NCBI GenBank assembly: GCA_964423205.1 | Contig: CAYRDX010000005.1 | Span: 1 to 64,000 of the forward strand | Source: UBA6168 sp964423205 | Lineage (GTDB): Bacteria; Bacteroidota; Bacteroidia; Chitinophagales; Saprospiraceae | Length of the DNA: 64,000 bases | Reading direction: 5' to 3' | Shown here: positions 42,119-51,833 of the stretch, piece after piece | Numbering within the stretch: position 1 is the stretch's first letter | How the letters are laid out: every line of letters starts with the position of its first letter | The notes under the pieces: model-generated | What the model was told of the DNA's origin: nothing | Databases searched by the model: none | What the model saw: the letters and a program-made list of their open reading frames with translations, nothing else | Translations under genes and position numbers: made by a program

Positions 42119-44701
42119 TCAATTCTTCAAGACTTCAATTTTAGAATTGATTGTTGTTCCGTTTGAAGTAACTTTTAAGGTATAGATTCCTGAGGCTAAA
42201 TTGCTGACATCTATTGTACTTAGTTTAGCTGCGATTACACCAGAGTCATAGACTTGCTTGCCCAACATGTCAAAAATGAGAACCTTGTCCATTTCATTAC
42301 TTCCGCCATTCAATGAAACATTAAGATAATTTGATGTTGGATTCGGGTAAGCTTGAATGCGAATCCCTTTTGACACTTGATTACCTTTCTTTGACTGCCC
42401 AAAATCGAAATTGAATGTCAAAGAATTTTGGTTAAGAACATGTGTAGTGCCACCGGCATCCATCAATCCAGTGGTATGTATGTTAACCTTTGTTTCTCCT
42501 TTATTAAATCTTGTCCCTATGATATCATCAATAACAATGAATTCCACTGCACCTATTACACCATAACCATTTGCTGATTTACCACTTGTTCTGGTATAGC
42601 CAGCTTCCAGTTTTCCGGGATAGGGCTCGTGTGTCATATAAAGTATCGGAGAATTATAGGTCATAAAACTTTTGTCATTGAAAATGACCTTTACACTTTT
42701 GAAAAGGGCAGGATCGTAATCAAGGCCAAAGGTAAGTCCATAAGCATCAATGGCAGGTTTTGCTGAATTACCTAAACGGATTGGAGCGTACAGCACATCA
42801 CCAGGTTTAATGGTAGTAAAAGTAGGCTCCTCTATATAAAATGGCAATTGATGGATATTGCCAACAAACTCAGGTGTCAGATTGTGATACTTACCATAAA
42901 ACTGTCTAATTGCAGTTGTGTCTTGCGCATTGATGATACCGTTGCCATCAGCATCAATGTGTTTCGCATTAAATGCTAAGTTCGTATTGAAGTCAATCCA
43001 GTTCCCTGAATATTGACCATACCAACTCAATGATGCATTAGGGCGGCTATTCCCGACAGTACCCATCAAAAGGCCAATGGGCAGAATGTCTCGTACATCT
43101 ACCGCACCATCTTTATTTGCGTCACCAGTCCAAACACAATCACTTCCTGCACACAAAACTGCATCTGCTTGTCCTGGGATTTCAACTATCTCTATTTCAA
43201 CTTTGACCAATGGACATCCTGTAGTCTGTTCCCCGGCACAATAATTAAATTCAAACACATCAGACCCGATTACGTCTCGGCGAGGTTCGTAAACCAGTTG
43301 ATTATAGCCGGAGAATAATTGGCCGTATTTGCTTGCAACAGTTTGTAACCCTGGATAAAACTGAACTGATCCTAAATTAGATCCATTCTTATAGTTGGTA
43401 AATTGGTAGCCGGTAAACGGAAGATGATCGCCAATAACAAATGGCGTATTTTTCGGTGTTCTAAATCTGTAAACAGCATTTGCGGGGTTTTGATTAGAAA
43501 CAACAATACGGCAAGTTGCAGTTTCCCAAGCACCACTATTTGGTGGCGTGGCCTTGTACCGAAACTGGTCAATTCCCTCAAATCCTGGAGGCGGTATGTA
43601 TTGGTATACACCTTTCCCTAAAGATGAAACAGCTACCAAACGCCCACCTTTCTGGGTATTAGGAAAACCAATGACAGAAACATTCTGAAGTTGATTACCC
43701 CCCTTATCGTTCGCCAAAAGATTTATCTGTTCAATGAGTTCCCCCTTAGGAGTATAGCCGATATCATCGAACAAAAATGTATTCTTTTTAGGTGTATCAA
43801 TAACCTTGATTTGTATAATTCGGTTGAAATTATTTGCATGGTTAGTCAGGATAACTTCATCAGTTCCAATAAAGTCAGAGTTTGGTACGTATGTTAATAT
43901 GTCTAAATCTTCCAACTGGCCATTTGTTGGAGCTTTGCTTATTACAAAATCTTCCCCGAGATCGTGAAAAAGTACTTGTGGGCCATTTTTCCCGGTAGAA
44001 ACAAAAATGGAATCCCTTGTAGGTGGGTTAGTTGAATTTACAGTAATACTAACTGTTGCCACATCACATGAACCTTGAGCATCACAGATAGTGTAATTTA
44101 AATGCGCAACACCAACAAATCCCGGATTTGGCTTAAATTGCAACCTTTTACCTCCATCAACTTCAAATGCGGTACCGTGATTGACGTTGGGAATGTCAGC
44201 TATTGTTAAATTAGTACCACTTCCAAAATCATTTTTTAGAACATCAATAACAACCTCCTTACCTATGGTTGTAATTGCATAATCATCCTCAGCTATCAGA
44301 TAGGATGGAACAACCGTAATATTTATCACTTTATAAGCACTTACAGAAAGGCCATTACCCAATGACCTGTAGTAAAAAACTTCAATTGTTTCAGGGCCTA
44401 GATAACCTTGCTTTGGAATGTAAACAATGCGGTTAGGTGCAGGATAACCTTTAACTCCATAATTGCCATTAATGGATTTAGGGTCAAAATATGCTACGCC
44501 ATTTACTGGTGCTTTTTCAATTTTTGGAGCAAGGGTTACGTGATAATGGGTAAAATCAAATCGAAGGGTATCGTTAACAAGAAGAGTTAAATCATGAATG
44601 TCAAGACCAGTAGTTTGAGCTGTTAGGTTTGAAACAGACAAACAAAGTACACCTGACAACACAAGGTGTAGTAACTTTTTGTGTAGTTTTAATACATTCA
44701 T
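42119..44701 (-). CDS. Secreted multidomain protein with dockerin-like repeats and T9SS sorting domain
   Basis: This protein of about 860 residues has a signal peptide (MNVLKLHKKLLHLVLSG..., ending NLTAQ), several Ig/cadherin-like beta domains (for example DDYAITTIGKEVVIDVLKND), and a dockerin-like pair of calcium loops (DANKDGAVDVRD and DADGNGIINAQD). It ends in a type A T9SS sorting domain (AYPNPTSNYLNV ... LASGIYTLKVTS). It is a cell-surface or released structural protein; its ligand is unknown. Upstream ATGs at 44719 and 44740 are possible, but 44701 gives the best signal peptide. Confidence 0.88.
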   Translation of the reverse strand: MNVLKLHKKLLHLVLSGVLCLSVSNLTAQTTGLDIHDLTLLVNDTLRFDFTHYHVTLAPKIEKAPVNGVAYFDPKSINGNYGVKGYPAPNRIVYIPKQGYLGPETIEVFYYRSLGNGLSVSAYKVINITVVPSYLIAEDDYAITTIGKEVVIDVLKNDFGSGTNLTIADIPNVNHGTAFEVDGGKRLQFKPNPGFVGVAHLNYTICDAQGSCDVATVSITVNSTNPPTRDSIFVSTGKNGPQVLFHDLGEDFVISKAPTNGQLEDLDILTYVPNSDFIGTDEVILTNHANNFNRIIQIKVIDTPKKNTFLFDDIGYTPKGELIEQINLLANDKGGNQLQNVSVIGFPNTQKGGRLVAVSSLGKGVYQYIPPPGFEGIDQFRYKATPPNSGAWETATCRIVVSNQNPANAVYRFRTPKNTPFVIGDHLPFTGYQFTNYKNGSNLGSVQFYPGLQTVASKYGQLFSGYNQLVYEPRRDVIGSDVFEFNYCAGEQTTGCPLVKVEIEIVEIPGQADAVLCAGSDCVWTGDANKDGAVDVRDILPIGLLMGTVGNSRPNASLSWYGQYSGNWIDFNTNLAFNAKHIDADGNGIINAQDTTAIRQFYGKYHNLTPEFVGNIHQLPFYIEEPTFTTIKPGDVLYAPIRLGNSAKPAIDAYGLTFGLDYDPALFKSVKVIFNDKSFMTYNSPILYMTHEPYPGKLEAGYTRTSGKSANGYGVIGAVEFIVIDDIIGTRFNKGETKVNIHTTGLMDAGGTTHVLNQNSLTFNFDFGQSKKGNQVSKGIRIQAYPNPTSNYLNVSLNGGSNEMDKVLIFDMLGKQVYDSGVIAAKLSTIDVSNLASGIYTLKVTSNGTTINSKIEVLKN

Positions 44702-44939
44702 GGAGTCGTGAATTTTCATTGCTTCTGGATAGTGTTTCAAAAAAAAAGCTATTGGCTTATTGGGGAATTACTCAAGAGCTAAAAATCACGATACAATAAT
44801 AAGCAAAACCTTACAGAGCTCCAAGAACAGAAAAAACACAAAGTGAAAATAAAATAAAGTAGTATATCAATAATCACATCTTTACAACTACCTTAAAATA
44901 AACATTTTACAAGGAACTCTTAAAGAAAATTGATTGAAT

Positions 44940-44970
44940 TTTGTGAAAATTTTAAAAAACTATAATTTTG
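44940..44970 (+). promoter_or_regulatory. Consensus Bacteroidota promoter
   Basis: TTTG (44940-44943), 19 bp, then TAATTTTG (44963-44970): an exact TTTG-N19-TAnnTTTG match 72 bp before the ATG at 45043. It lies in the AT-rich 302-bp gap between divergent genes. Confidence 0.75.
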
Positions 44971-45042
44971 AAAAATTAACTTTAAATCTCAAAAAAAATT
45001 CAATCTTATTAATTCGCCCCTAAAGTAATAACTTTTCCGGTA

Positions 45043-46467
45043 ATGCAAAACAACAAATTGTATTCCACACTTGAATACTTTAACAAATATGAGCAAAATC
45101 GTTTAAGGAAGTTTCTGCAGTCTCCTTACTTCAACAGAAACGAGTCACTTGTTCAATTGTTTGACCAATTTGTGGACCACATCAATACAGACTCGACACT
45201 TGAGTTGCTGAAAGAAGAAGTATGGGATTTGCTCTATCCCGAAACTACCTACGATAATGTCTTATTCCGAAAAAACTGTTCCGATCTTTTAAAACTGATT
45301 GAAAATTATCTGGCTCAGCAAGCTTTTGAAGAAAATCCGATACACCAGGCTACCTATCTTATTGAGGCTGTGGGAAGAAAAAAGATGGAGGTATTATTCA
45401 AATCGACTATGCGAACCGCGAGACGGTTAACCGAACAACAATTCTATCAATCGGCAAACTATTATTTGTATCAATACCAAATTGAAAAGAACTTTTTTGA
45501 ATTAACGGAACAGGAACATGACAGGACAGCCCGTAAGAATGTTGAAGAAATCCTGAACAATCTTGACCGGTTTTTCCTAGCAGAAAAACTAAGGTATCTG
45601 TGTTCAGTCCTTAGCCAGCAGTTCATAATCTCTCATGAATATCAGGTACTATTCATTGACGAGATAAGAAACCATTTGAAAAAGTATGCTTACCAAGACG
45701 TCCCTCCTGTTGCCATTTACTACCAGATTTATTTAATGAACATTGAAGATGAGAATGAAGAGCACTACTATGAACTTATAAAATTAGTCGAAAAGTATGG
45801 AACACTCTTCCCTGTGAATGAAGCTGAATTCATTTATCAGGCTTCATTGAACTATTGTATCAAAAAGATTAATCAGGGCAATCCAAAATTCCTTGAAGAG
45901 TACTACAACCTTTTTGTCATTTTACTTCAAAAGAAAATGTTATTTGCTGATGGCGAGCTTTCACCTTGGCATTTCAGAAACATCGTGATAGCAGCACTAA
46001 GAATTGGAAAATATGAATGGACAGAAGATTTTATTCAGGAGTATAAAACTTACCTGCCAGAAGCCATGCGTGAAAATGCTGTGACTTTCAATTTGGCACA
46101 ACTCTATTTTTACCAAAAAAAGTACGACAAAGTTATTGAACTCCTTCAGACTGTTGATTATGAAGATTTCTCATACAATCTGAATTCCAAAGTCCTTCTG
46201 ATGACAGCATATTATGAGATTGATGAAATTGAACCTCTTTTTTCTCTTCTGGACAGTTTTAGAACTTATCTGAATAGGCACAAGAACATTCCTGCTTTTA
46301 GAAGAATACCCTACAACAACCTCATAAAATTTACGAGAAAGCTAGCTCGTATTATTCCAGGAGACAAATCAGTAATAGAAAAACTGAAAATTGATATTAA
46401 GAATAGTAAAGAAGGAAGTATAGCAAACATTCATTGGTTAAAAGAAAAAATCGCAGAGATTGAATGA
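45043..46467 (+). CDS. Conserved helical repeat protein, unknown function
   Basis: The 474-residue cytoplasmic protein lacks a signal or membrane segment and consists of helical, TPR-like repeats rich in Tyr, Leu and Glu (for example LAQLYFYQKKYDKVIELLQ). The start KLYSTLEYFNKYEQNRLRKF and the NRNESLVQLF block look like those of uncharacterised proteins I associate with Saprospirales-type genomes; that association is from memory and not tested. It converges on the next gene with 7 bp between stops. The function is unknown. Confidence 0.8.
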   Translation: MQNNKLYSTLEYFNKYEQNRLRKFLQSPYFNRNESLVQLFDQFVDHINTDSTLELLKEEVWDLLYPETTYDNVLFRKNCSDLLKLIENYLAQQAFEENPIHQATYLIEAVGRKKMEVLFKSTMRTARRLTEQQFYQSANYYLYQYQIEKNFFELTEQEHDRTARKNVEEILNNLDRFFLAEKLRYLCSVLSQQFIISHEYQVLFIDEIRNHLKKYAYQDVPPVAIYYQIYLMNIEDENEEHYYELIKLVEKYGTLFPVNEAEFIYQASLNYCIKKINQGNPKFLEEYYNLFVILLQKKMLFADGELSPWHFRNIVIAALRIGKYEWTEDFIQEYKTYLPEAMRENAVTFNLAQLYFYQKKYDKVIELLQTVDYEDFSYNLNSKVLLMTAYYEIDEIEPLFSLLDSFRTYLNRHKNIPAFRRIPYNNLIKFTRKLARIIPGDKSVIEKLKIDIKNSKEGSIANIHWLKEKIAEIE

Positions 46468-46474
46468 TTTTTCT

Positions 46475-47152
46475 TTAAACCGATGACTTTTTGTAATAGA
46501 TTGAAAACCATTCATTTGACAGTGCCATCGCAACATGCACTACAAAGGCAATCCAAATCGAGCCAGTTTTCAAAGTCAACAAACATAAAACAACTCCGAG
46601 TGGAATTGCACCGATTGCCTCCTTTATCCCCTTTGGAACATGCACTAATGCATAAACCGAAACATTTACAGCAATCGCTAAAAAAGCTCCCACCTCTTTC
46701 TCCCAGGAAAACAGTAAATAACCCCGAAACAGAAATTCATACGCCAGCAAGTACGCCATCCAGGTTACTGCACTATTAATCAATAAGTTGCTGGACCATT
46801 TTTCTACCCGTATCTGAGGGTACATAGCCAGGTTTTCAGGGGATTTTGACGCGAACTTGTTCATTCCAATTACTAACAGGGATAATCCAAGAATCCATAA
46901 AATTTCTACTCTTGTTAGCTTTAGATTCACGCCAAACGAGGACAAAGTCAATCCGGCGATAAGAACTACAACCAATGGGACAAACCCATAAAGGACGAAC
47001 CCTAGTAATCTTTGGAAATAAATCCAATACACTTTTGCGTTCTCTGTTCCCCATTTAGAATCAGCACAAGAACGAAGAGCCTTCGAACTGGTAGTAAAAT
47101 GATAAATTATGAAACCCAGGGTTATTACCGTTATTGAAATAGCTGCATGCAT
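46475..47152 (-). CDS. CPBP-family intramembrane protease-like protein
   Basis: The 225-residue protein has about seven membrane helices. CPBP/CAAX protease motifs are visible: YEFLFRGYLL (motif 1, normally EExxxR), ALVHVPKG (motif 2) and HVAMALSNEW (motif 3). The first Glu of motif 1 is Tyr, so activity may be altered or lost. ATG 47152 removes an unlikely 9-residue extension. The substrate is unknown. Confidence 0.78.
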   Translation of the reverse strand: MHAAISITVITLGFIIYHFTTSSKALRSCADSKWGTENAKVYWIYFQRLLGFVLYGFVPLVVVLIAGLTLSSFGVNLKLTRVEILWILGLSLLVIGMNKFASKSPENLAMYPQIRVEKWSSNLLINSAVTWMAYLLAYEFLFRGYLLFSWEKEVGAFLAIAVNVSVYALVHVPKGIKEAIGAIPLGVVLCLLTLKTGSIWIAFVVHVAMALSNEWFSIYYKKSSV

Positions 47153-47194
47153 GAATTGTAGCTTACAGTTGAAATACACGAACTTTCGACAAAG

Positions 47195-49126
47195 TTATTC
47201 TCGTTCTGCAATGCGCAACTCTACCTTTTGATAAAGTTTCCGATAAATAAAGCTATTGGGTCCTGCCAATGACTTTTTTCTGCCATGAACCCTCTTTACT
47301 ATCCTTTCTTCTTCTATTCCACTATCTCTGAGGTATTTGATCACGCTATCAGCTCTGGCTTCAGCCAACTTATAGCAATAGTCATCAGAGGGAATACTAT
47401 TCGTGTAACCTTCAACAATAGCCAGATGGTCTGGATACTTTGCCATGATTTGCAATACCTCAATCAGGGTTTCTTTATCTTTTGCTACCAGTGCAGAAGA
47501 GTCAGCTTTGAAATAAATTGTTGCCACGTATTTAACTGTCAATTCAACCACATTGGAAGATGTTTCTGCAACCGTAATGGTGTCAACCAATGAAGATTCC
47601 GCTTCGCCAGCTCCAGCCTCAGTAATTTCCGACTCTGAGGAACCATTTTGTTTTTTCTGGTTTTCAATAACTACCTTATGCTCTACACCTGAAGTATCTA
47701 TAACTAAATCAAACCCTGATTCTAAAACAATTGGTTCGGGCTTTGGTGGTTCACTAACCTTTGACACTTCTTTGATTTGTACCGTTCGCACCTTAGTGAC
47801 TTTGCAGCCATTACTCGTTTCAATGGAAAGAGAAATAGATTTCCTTCCAGGTGTAGCGTAGTTAACTTTATGCAAGCCTTTGCCTGTTGCCGTCTGAGGA
47901 ACTGCGTTAAGACCAAAATTCCATTCCCATTTACTGATTTTACTGGTAAAAGTTGAAGCATCCTTAACATAGAGGTCCTGATCCTGAGTAAGAGAGAGCT
48001 TGTTTACGGTAAAATGTGCGTTAGGACCTTTTAGGGTACCTGTACCACCGAATTCAATAGAAAATCCATTTCCGGTATTATGGTAATTGTTAACCAACAG
48101 GGCATAACTTTTACCAGCCTCCATTTGCAGAGCAGCCAAAAAATTGTCATTGCCCTGGTCACAACCTTCATTTTCCAATAAGTCGATTGAGGACAAACGA
48201 AGACCAGTAGCGCCAGAGCAACCCGACCAAAGAGCAGCAGGTTGGTCAACGTTTTCTCCCGAAGCCATACATCGCAATGGGACTTTTATGTCGCAATCAT
48301 CCACTCCGTTTGGTAAGAGGAAGAGAGCAAAATCGAGATCATCTCCAGGGTTAACGGGTTGGAGTGTAAATGTAAGTGTACCCGCTTTGTCACAAGTCCA
48401 TTTATACCATGCGGAACTACTTTCCTCTTTCAAACACAAACCGCCTGTGATTTCAGCAGTGTTTCTTCCCACCCCCACTATGCTCGGAACTGTGAATGAA
48501 GATTTATCACAAAGAACTACGGCGGTTGTGCAATCTGAAGAGGATGACGGTACCGGATTATAATTATTAACACATAATTGAAATGAGCCTGTATTTCCAA
48601 AACGCCCATCCACCCTCAGGTAATAATCAGCTCCGACCACCAGATTGCGCACAAAAGTTTCTGTGATGTTATTTCCTCTGAAATCGCTGATACATGCCAC
48701 TTCTTGTAAAACCTGTTTGCAGGAACCTATATAAAGAGCAAACTGCGGGTTTCGCAAGGTGCCTTTCGGGTTGTTCGCCACTGCACCAATTACGCTGATA
48801 TTCACCGTGGTAGCTCTTGCAGTGAACACAAACCACACATCACGGTCATTAGATGGGTCGTATCCAGAAAAACACAACGGACCGGTAACCTGGGAAGGGC
48901 CAGCGGCCTCATTGGTAAATTGCCTTGGTGCACTGCACCAGTTTTGCACGTTTTTGATTCTGAAAGCCTGATGACAATGGTCGTTCGCTGGAGCAAAACC
49001 AGCCTTACCAAGACACTTACTTCCAAATGTACTGGCTTGGATTAAAATGAATACCAATAATAACCGGAAGGCTAAAAACTTCAAATCCACTGAGTGCCTG
49101 TTCAATTTTTTTAATGGACGATACAT
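47195..49126 (-). CDS. PKD- and OmpA-domain envelope protein
   Basis: The 643-residue exported protein contains, after the signal peptide, two beta-sandwich regions with paired Cys, a PKD domain (about 375-455, WEWNFGLNAVPQTATGKG...VNYATPGRKSISL), an acidic linker and a C-terminal OmpA peptidoglycan-binding domain (IYFKADSSALVAKDKETL...GYTNSIPSDDYCYKLAEARA). It likely tethers a surface structure to peptidoglycan. Such proteins often work with PorP/SprF partners in Bacteroidota, although the PorP gene here is 14 kb away. Confidence 0.88.
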   Translation of the reverse strand: MYRPLKKLNRHSVDLKFLAFRLLLVFILIQASTFGSKCLGKAGFAPANDHCHQAFRIKNVQNWCSAPRQFTNEAAGPSQVTGPLCFSGYDPSNDRDVWFVFTARATTVNISVIGAVANNPKGTLRNPQFALYIGSCKQVLQEVACISDFRGNNITETFVRNLVVGADYYLRVDGRFGNTGSFQLCVNNYNPVPSSSSDCTTAVVLCDKSSFTVPSIVGVGRNTAEITGGLCLKEESSSAWYKWTCDKAGTLTFTLQPVNPGDDLDFALFLLPNGVDDCDIKVPLRCMASGENVDQPAALWSGCSGATGLRLSSIDLLENEGCDQGNDNFLAALQMEAGKSYALLVNNYHNTGNGFSIEFGGTGTLKGPNAHFTVNKLSLTQDQDLYVKDASTFTSKISKWEWNFGLNAVPQTATGKGLHKVNYATPGRKSISLSIETSNGCKVTKVRTVQIKEVSKVSEPPKPEPIVLESGFDLVIDTSGVEHKVVIENQKKQNGSSESEITEAGAGEAESSLVDTITVAETSSNVVELTVKYVATIYFKADSSALVAKDKETLIEVLQIMAKYPDHLAIVEGYTNSIPSDDYCYKLAEARADSVIKYLRDSGIEEERIVKRVHGRKKSLAGPNSFIYRKLYQKVELRIAERE

Positions 49127-49266
49127 GATCAGATAACTCTATATCATTTACATCGCAGCGAAGTTAAATGCAATTTCGATTGCGAAATTCAAACATTGTG
49201 TTAAATCATTCACCATGCAAGTCGATTAAACTGCCTAAATTCCCGCTCTAAACCAAAACCTCTGTT

Positions 49267-50496
49267 ATGAAAACTGCTAATTTCTGCCTGCTCCTAACCA
49301 TGACTCTTTCTTTATCTTTAATGGGACAACAACCAGATGACGCTTTACGAACCAAAGCAAATAAACTGGCCCACAAGTACCTAATAGTGGATGGACACAT
49401 AGACCTGCCATATCGATTAAGTGTCAGAAATTTTCAATTGACTAAAGAGTTCATTGATATTCCAGTACAGAGCGAAGATGGAGATTTTGACTATGTCCGG
49501 GCAAAAAAAGGTGGCTTATCAGTTCCCTTCATGTCAATTTATATTCCTTCCAGTTATCAGGAAAAGGGAGGAGCTAAGGTCTTTGCCGATACATTAATCG
49601 ACATGGTAAATGGCATTATCGGGCGCCATCCCGATAAATTTGCAGCCGGTTTAACGACTAAACAGGTTAAGAAGAATTTCAAAAAAGGATTGATATCACT
49701 GCCAATGGGGATGGAAAATGGAGCTGGCATTGAAGATGACCTGGCAAACGTAGCCTATTTCCATAAGAGAGGAATCCGTTACATCACACTCACCCATGGC
49801 AAGGATAACCTGATTTGCGATTCATCCTATGATACTACCAGAACATGGAATGGACTCAGTCCTTATGGCAGACAAGTTGTCCGGGAGATGAACAAACAGG
49901 GCATCATGATTGACATATCCCATGTATCTGATGCTGCTTTTTATCAAACTCTTGAAGTAACTTCCTTGCCAGTAATCGCCTCTCACTCATCATGCCGGGC
50001 ATTTACCCCTGGATTCGAGCGCAACATGGATGACGATATGATTAAAGCGCTTGGCAAAAACGGAGGTGTTATCATGATTAATTTTGGTTCAGATTTTCTG
50101 GATGGCCAGATTTCAAAAAACAGGGATGAAATGAGGGAACAATTGATGGCGATACTTTCTGAAAAAGGACTGAGCTTCAGAAGTGAAGCAGCAAGACCTA
50201 TCATTAAAGAATTCCGTGACCAGTATCAGGCAAAACTCTTTGCCGATGTAGAAACAGTTGTCGACCATATTGACCACGTGGTAAAACTGGCCGGGATTGA
50301 TCATGTTGGTTTTGGTTCTGATTTTGACGGTGTGGGCGATTCACTGCCTGTAGGTTTAAAAGATGTTGCCGATTATCCCAATCTTCTGTATGCTCTGCTA
50401 AAAAGAGGATATTCGGAAAAAGACATCGAAAAGATATGTTACAAGAACTTGTTCAGGGTTTGGAAAAAGGTAGAAAAAGCTGCCAAATCATCCTGA
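49267..50496 (+). CDS. Membrane dipeptidase, M19 family
   Basis: The 409-residue exported zinc dipeptidase has a signal peptide ending MGQ. The metal and catalytic blocks are DGHIDLP near residue 42, GMENGAG (bridging Glu), DISHVSD, ASHSSCRA, and GFGSDFDGVG near 348. It hydrolyses dipeptides, possibly including D-amino acid ones. The following peptidase gene starts 34 bp later, so the two are likely co-transcribed for peptide use. Confidence 0.93.
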   Translation: MKTANFCLLLTMTLSLSLMGQQPDDALRTKANKLAHKYLIVDGHIDLPYRLSVRNFQLTKEFIDIPVQSEDGDFDYVRAKKGGLSVPFMSIYIPSSYQEKGGAKVFADTLIDMVNGIIGRHPDKFAAGLTTKQVKKNFKKGLISLPMGMENGAGIEDDLANVAYFHKRGIRYITLTHGKDNLICDSSYDTTRTWNGLSPYGRQVVREMNKQGIMIDISHVSDAAFYQTLEVTSLPVIASHSSCRAFTPGFERNMDDDMIKALGKNGGVIMINFGSDFLDGQISKNRDEMREQLMAILSEKGLSFRSEAARPIIKEFRDQYQAKLFADVETVVDHIDHVVKLAGIDHVGFGSDFDGVGDSLPVGLKDVADYPNLLYALLKRGYSEKDIEKICYKNLFRVWKKVEKAAKSS

Positions 50497-50530
50497 CCTG
50501 TCTTTATTTATTCAGTTTAACCAAGTTGTT

Positions 50531-51820
50531 ATGAAGCGTTCATTATTCATTTTATTCCTAATTGGGCTGTTCTTCCAGTCTTTTAGCCAACCAGTTTTAG
50601 AAAACAGCCTTTTTGAGTTGCCAGATGTCATTTTCAAAAAGATAGATGTACCAAAGGGCCATGCCAGCGCTTATGAATTGAAGATTAAACAGCCACTTGA
50701 CCATAATAATCCCGACAAAGGCACATTTTACCAAAGAGTTTTCTTGACTCATAGAAGTTTTGACAGGCCAACGGTTATCATTACCGAAGGATACAGCCGT
50801 CCGACAAATCGAATTTATGAGCTGACACAATTGTTGGATGCCAATCAAATCATGGTGGAGCACCGGTATTTTGGAAACAGCATTCCCGATTCATTGGACT
50901 ATCAATTCCTTAACCTGGAACAGGTTACTGCTGATTTACACAAGATTAATAGAATATTTCGACAGTTATATAAAGGCAAATGGGTGAGCACGGGTATCAG
51001 TAAGGGTGGTCAGACTACCATTTTTTACCGCTATTTTTATCCCAACGATGTGGATGTGAGCGTACCTTATGTGGCGCCACTCAATTTTGATATCGAAGAC
51101 AAAAGGATTTACAGCTTCCTGGATACCATCGGTCCGGCGGAATGCCGGGCTAAAATCAAAGCGCTTCAGATACGGCTGCTCAAGAGCCGTGACCAGGTGC
51201 TCCCTCTTTTGAGATGGTACAGCAAAGGAGCCGAATTGAAATTCAACTATCTCACCTTCGAACAGGCTTTCGAATACGCTGTGCTTGAGTATCCTTTTTC
51301 ATTCTGGCAGTGGGGACATGATTGCGCCTCCATACCCAATGCAAAGGCCAGTCTCGAAGATGCGTTACAACACTTTATTGAGGTTTCAGGACTTGACTTT
51401 TTCTCTGATAAAAGCATGCTCGATTATGCGTCGCATTATTACCAGGCAGGAACAGAGATGGGCTATTACAGTTATGAAACAAAGGAATTCAAAGGACTAT
51501 TAAAGGCCTTACCTCTGGTTCCCAATCCAAGTGCTGTGTTTGTACCAAATAAAATGCAGGTCCCATTTGATGGTTCTTTACCAAGAAAAGTTGGAGAATG
51601 GCTAAAAACCAACGGAAACAATTTCATTTACATCAACGGTGCAACAGACACTTGGTCTGCAACGGCTGTTCCTCCAAATTCATCGACAAATAGTGTTTGG
51701 TTCAACATGGCTGGAAAAGATCACGGCAAAGCCCGAATCAGTAATATGACTCCGGAGGAAATAGAATTACTGCTGAGTACACTTGAAAAATGGCTTGGTA
51801 CAAAATTCGAAAGGAAATAA
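50531..51820 (+). CDS. S28/S37-type secreted tripeptidyl aminopeptidase
   Basis: The 429-residue protein has a signal peptide (to SFSQ) and an alpha/beta hydrolase fold with nucleophile Ser in TGISKGGQT near residue 156. Acid and His candidates follow (GATDTWSAT and GKDHGKA). The N-terminal KQPLDHNNPDKGTFYQRVF pattern is typical of PS-10/S37-like and S28 peptidases. It forms a pair with the upstream M19 dipeptidase. I favour S37 over S28 but cannot separate them fully. Confidence 0.82.
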   Translation: MKRSLFILFLIGLFFQSFSQPVLENSLFELPDVIFKKIDVPKGHASAYELKIKQPLDHNNPDKGTFYQRVFLTHRSFDRPTVIITEGYSRPTNRIYELTQLLDANQIMVEHRYFGNSIPDSLDYQFLNLEQVTADLHKINRIFRQLYKGKWVSTGISKGGQTTIFYRYFYPNDVDVSVPYVAPLNFDIEDKRIYSFLDTIGPAECRAKIKALQIRLLKSRDQVLPLLRWYSKGAELKFNYLTFEQAFEYAVLEYPFSFWQWGHDCASIPNAKASLEDALQHFIEVSGLDFFSDKSMLDYASHYYQAGTEMGYYSYETKEFKGLLKALPLVPNPSAVFVPNKMQVPFDGSLPRKVGEWLKTNGNNFIYINGATDTWSATAVPPNSSTNSVWFNMAGKDHGKARISNMTPEEIELLLSTLEKWLGTKFERK

Positions 51821-51833
51821 TTCCGGTTATCTA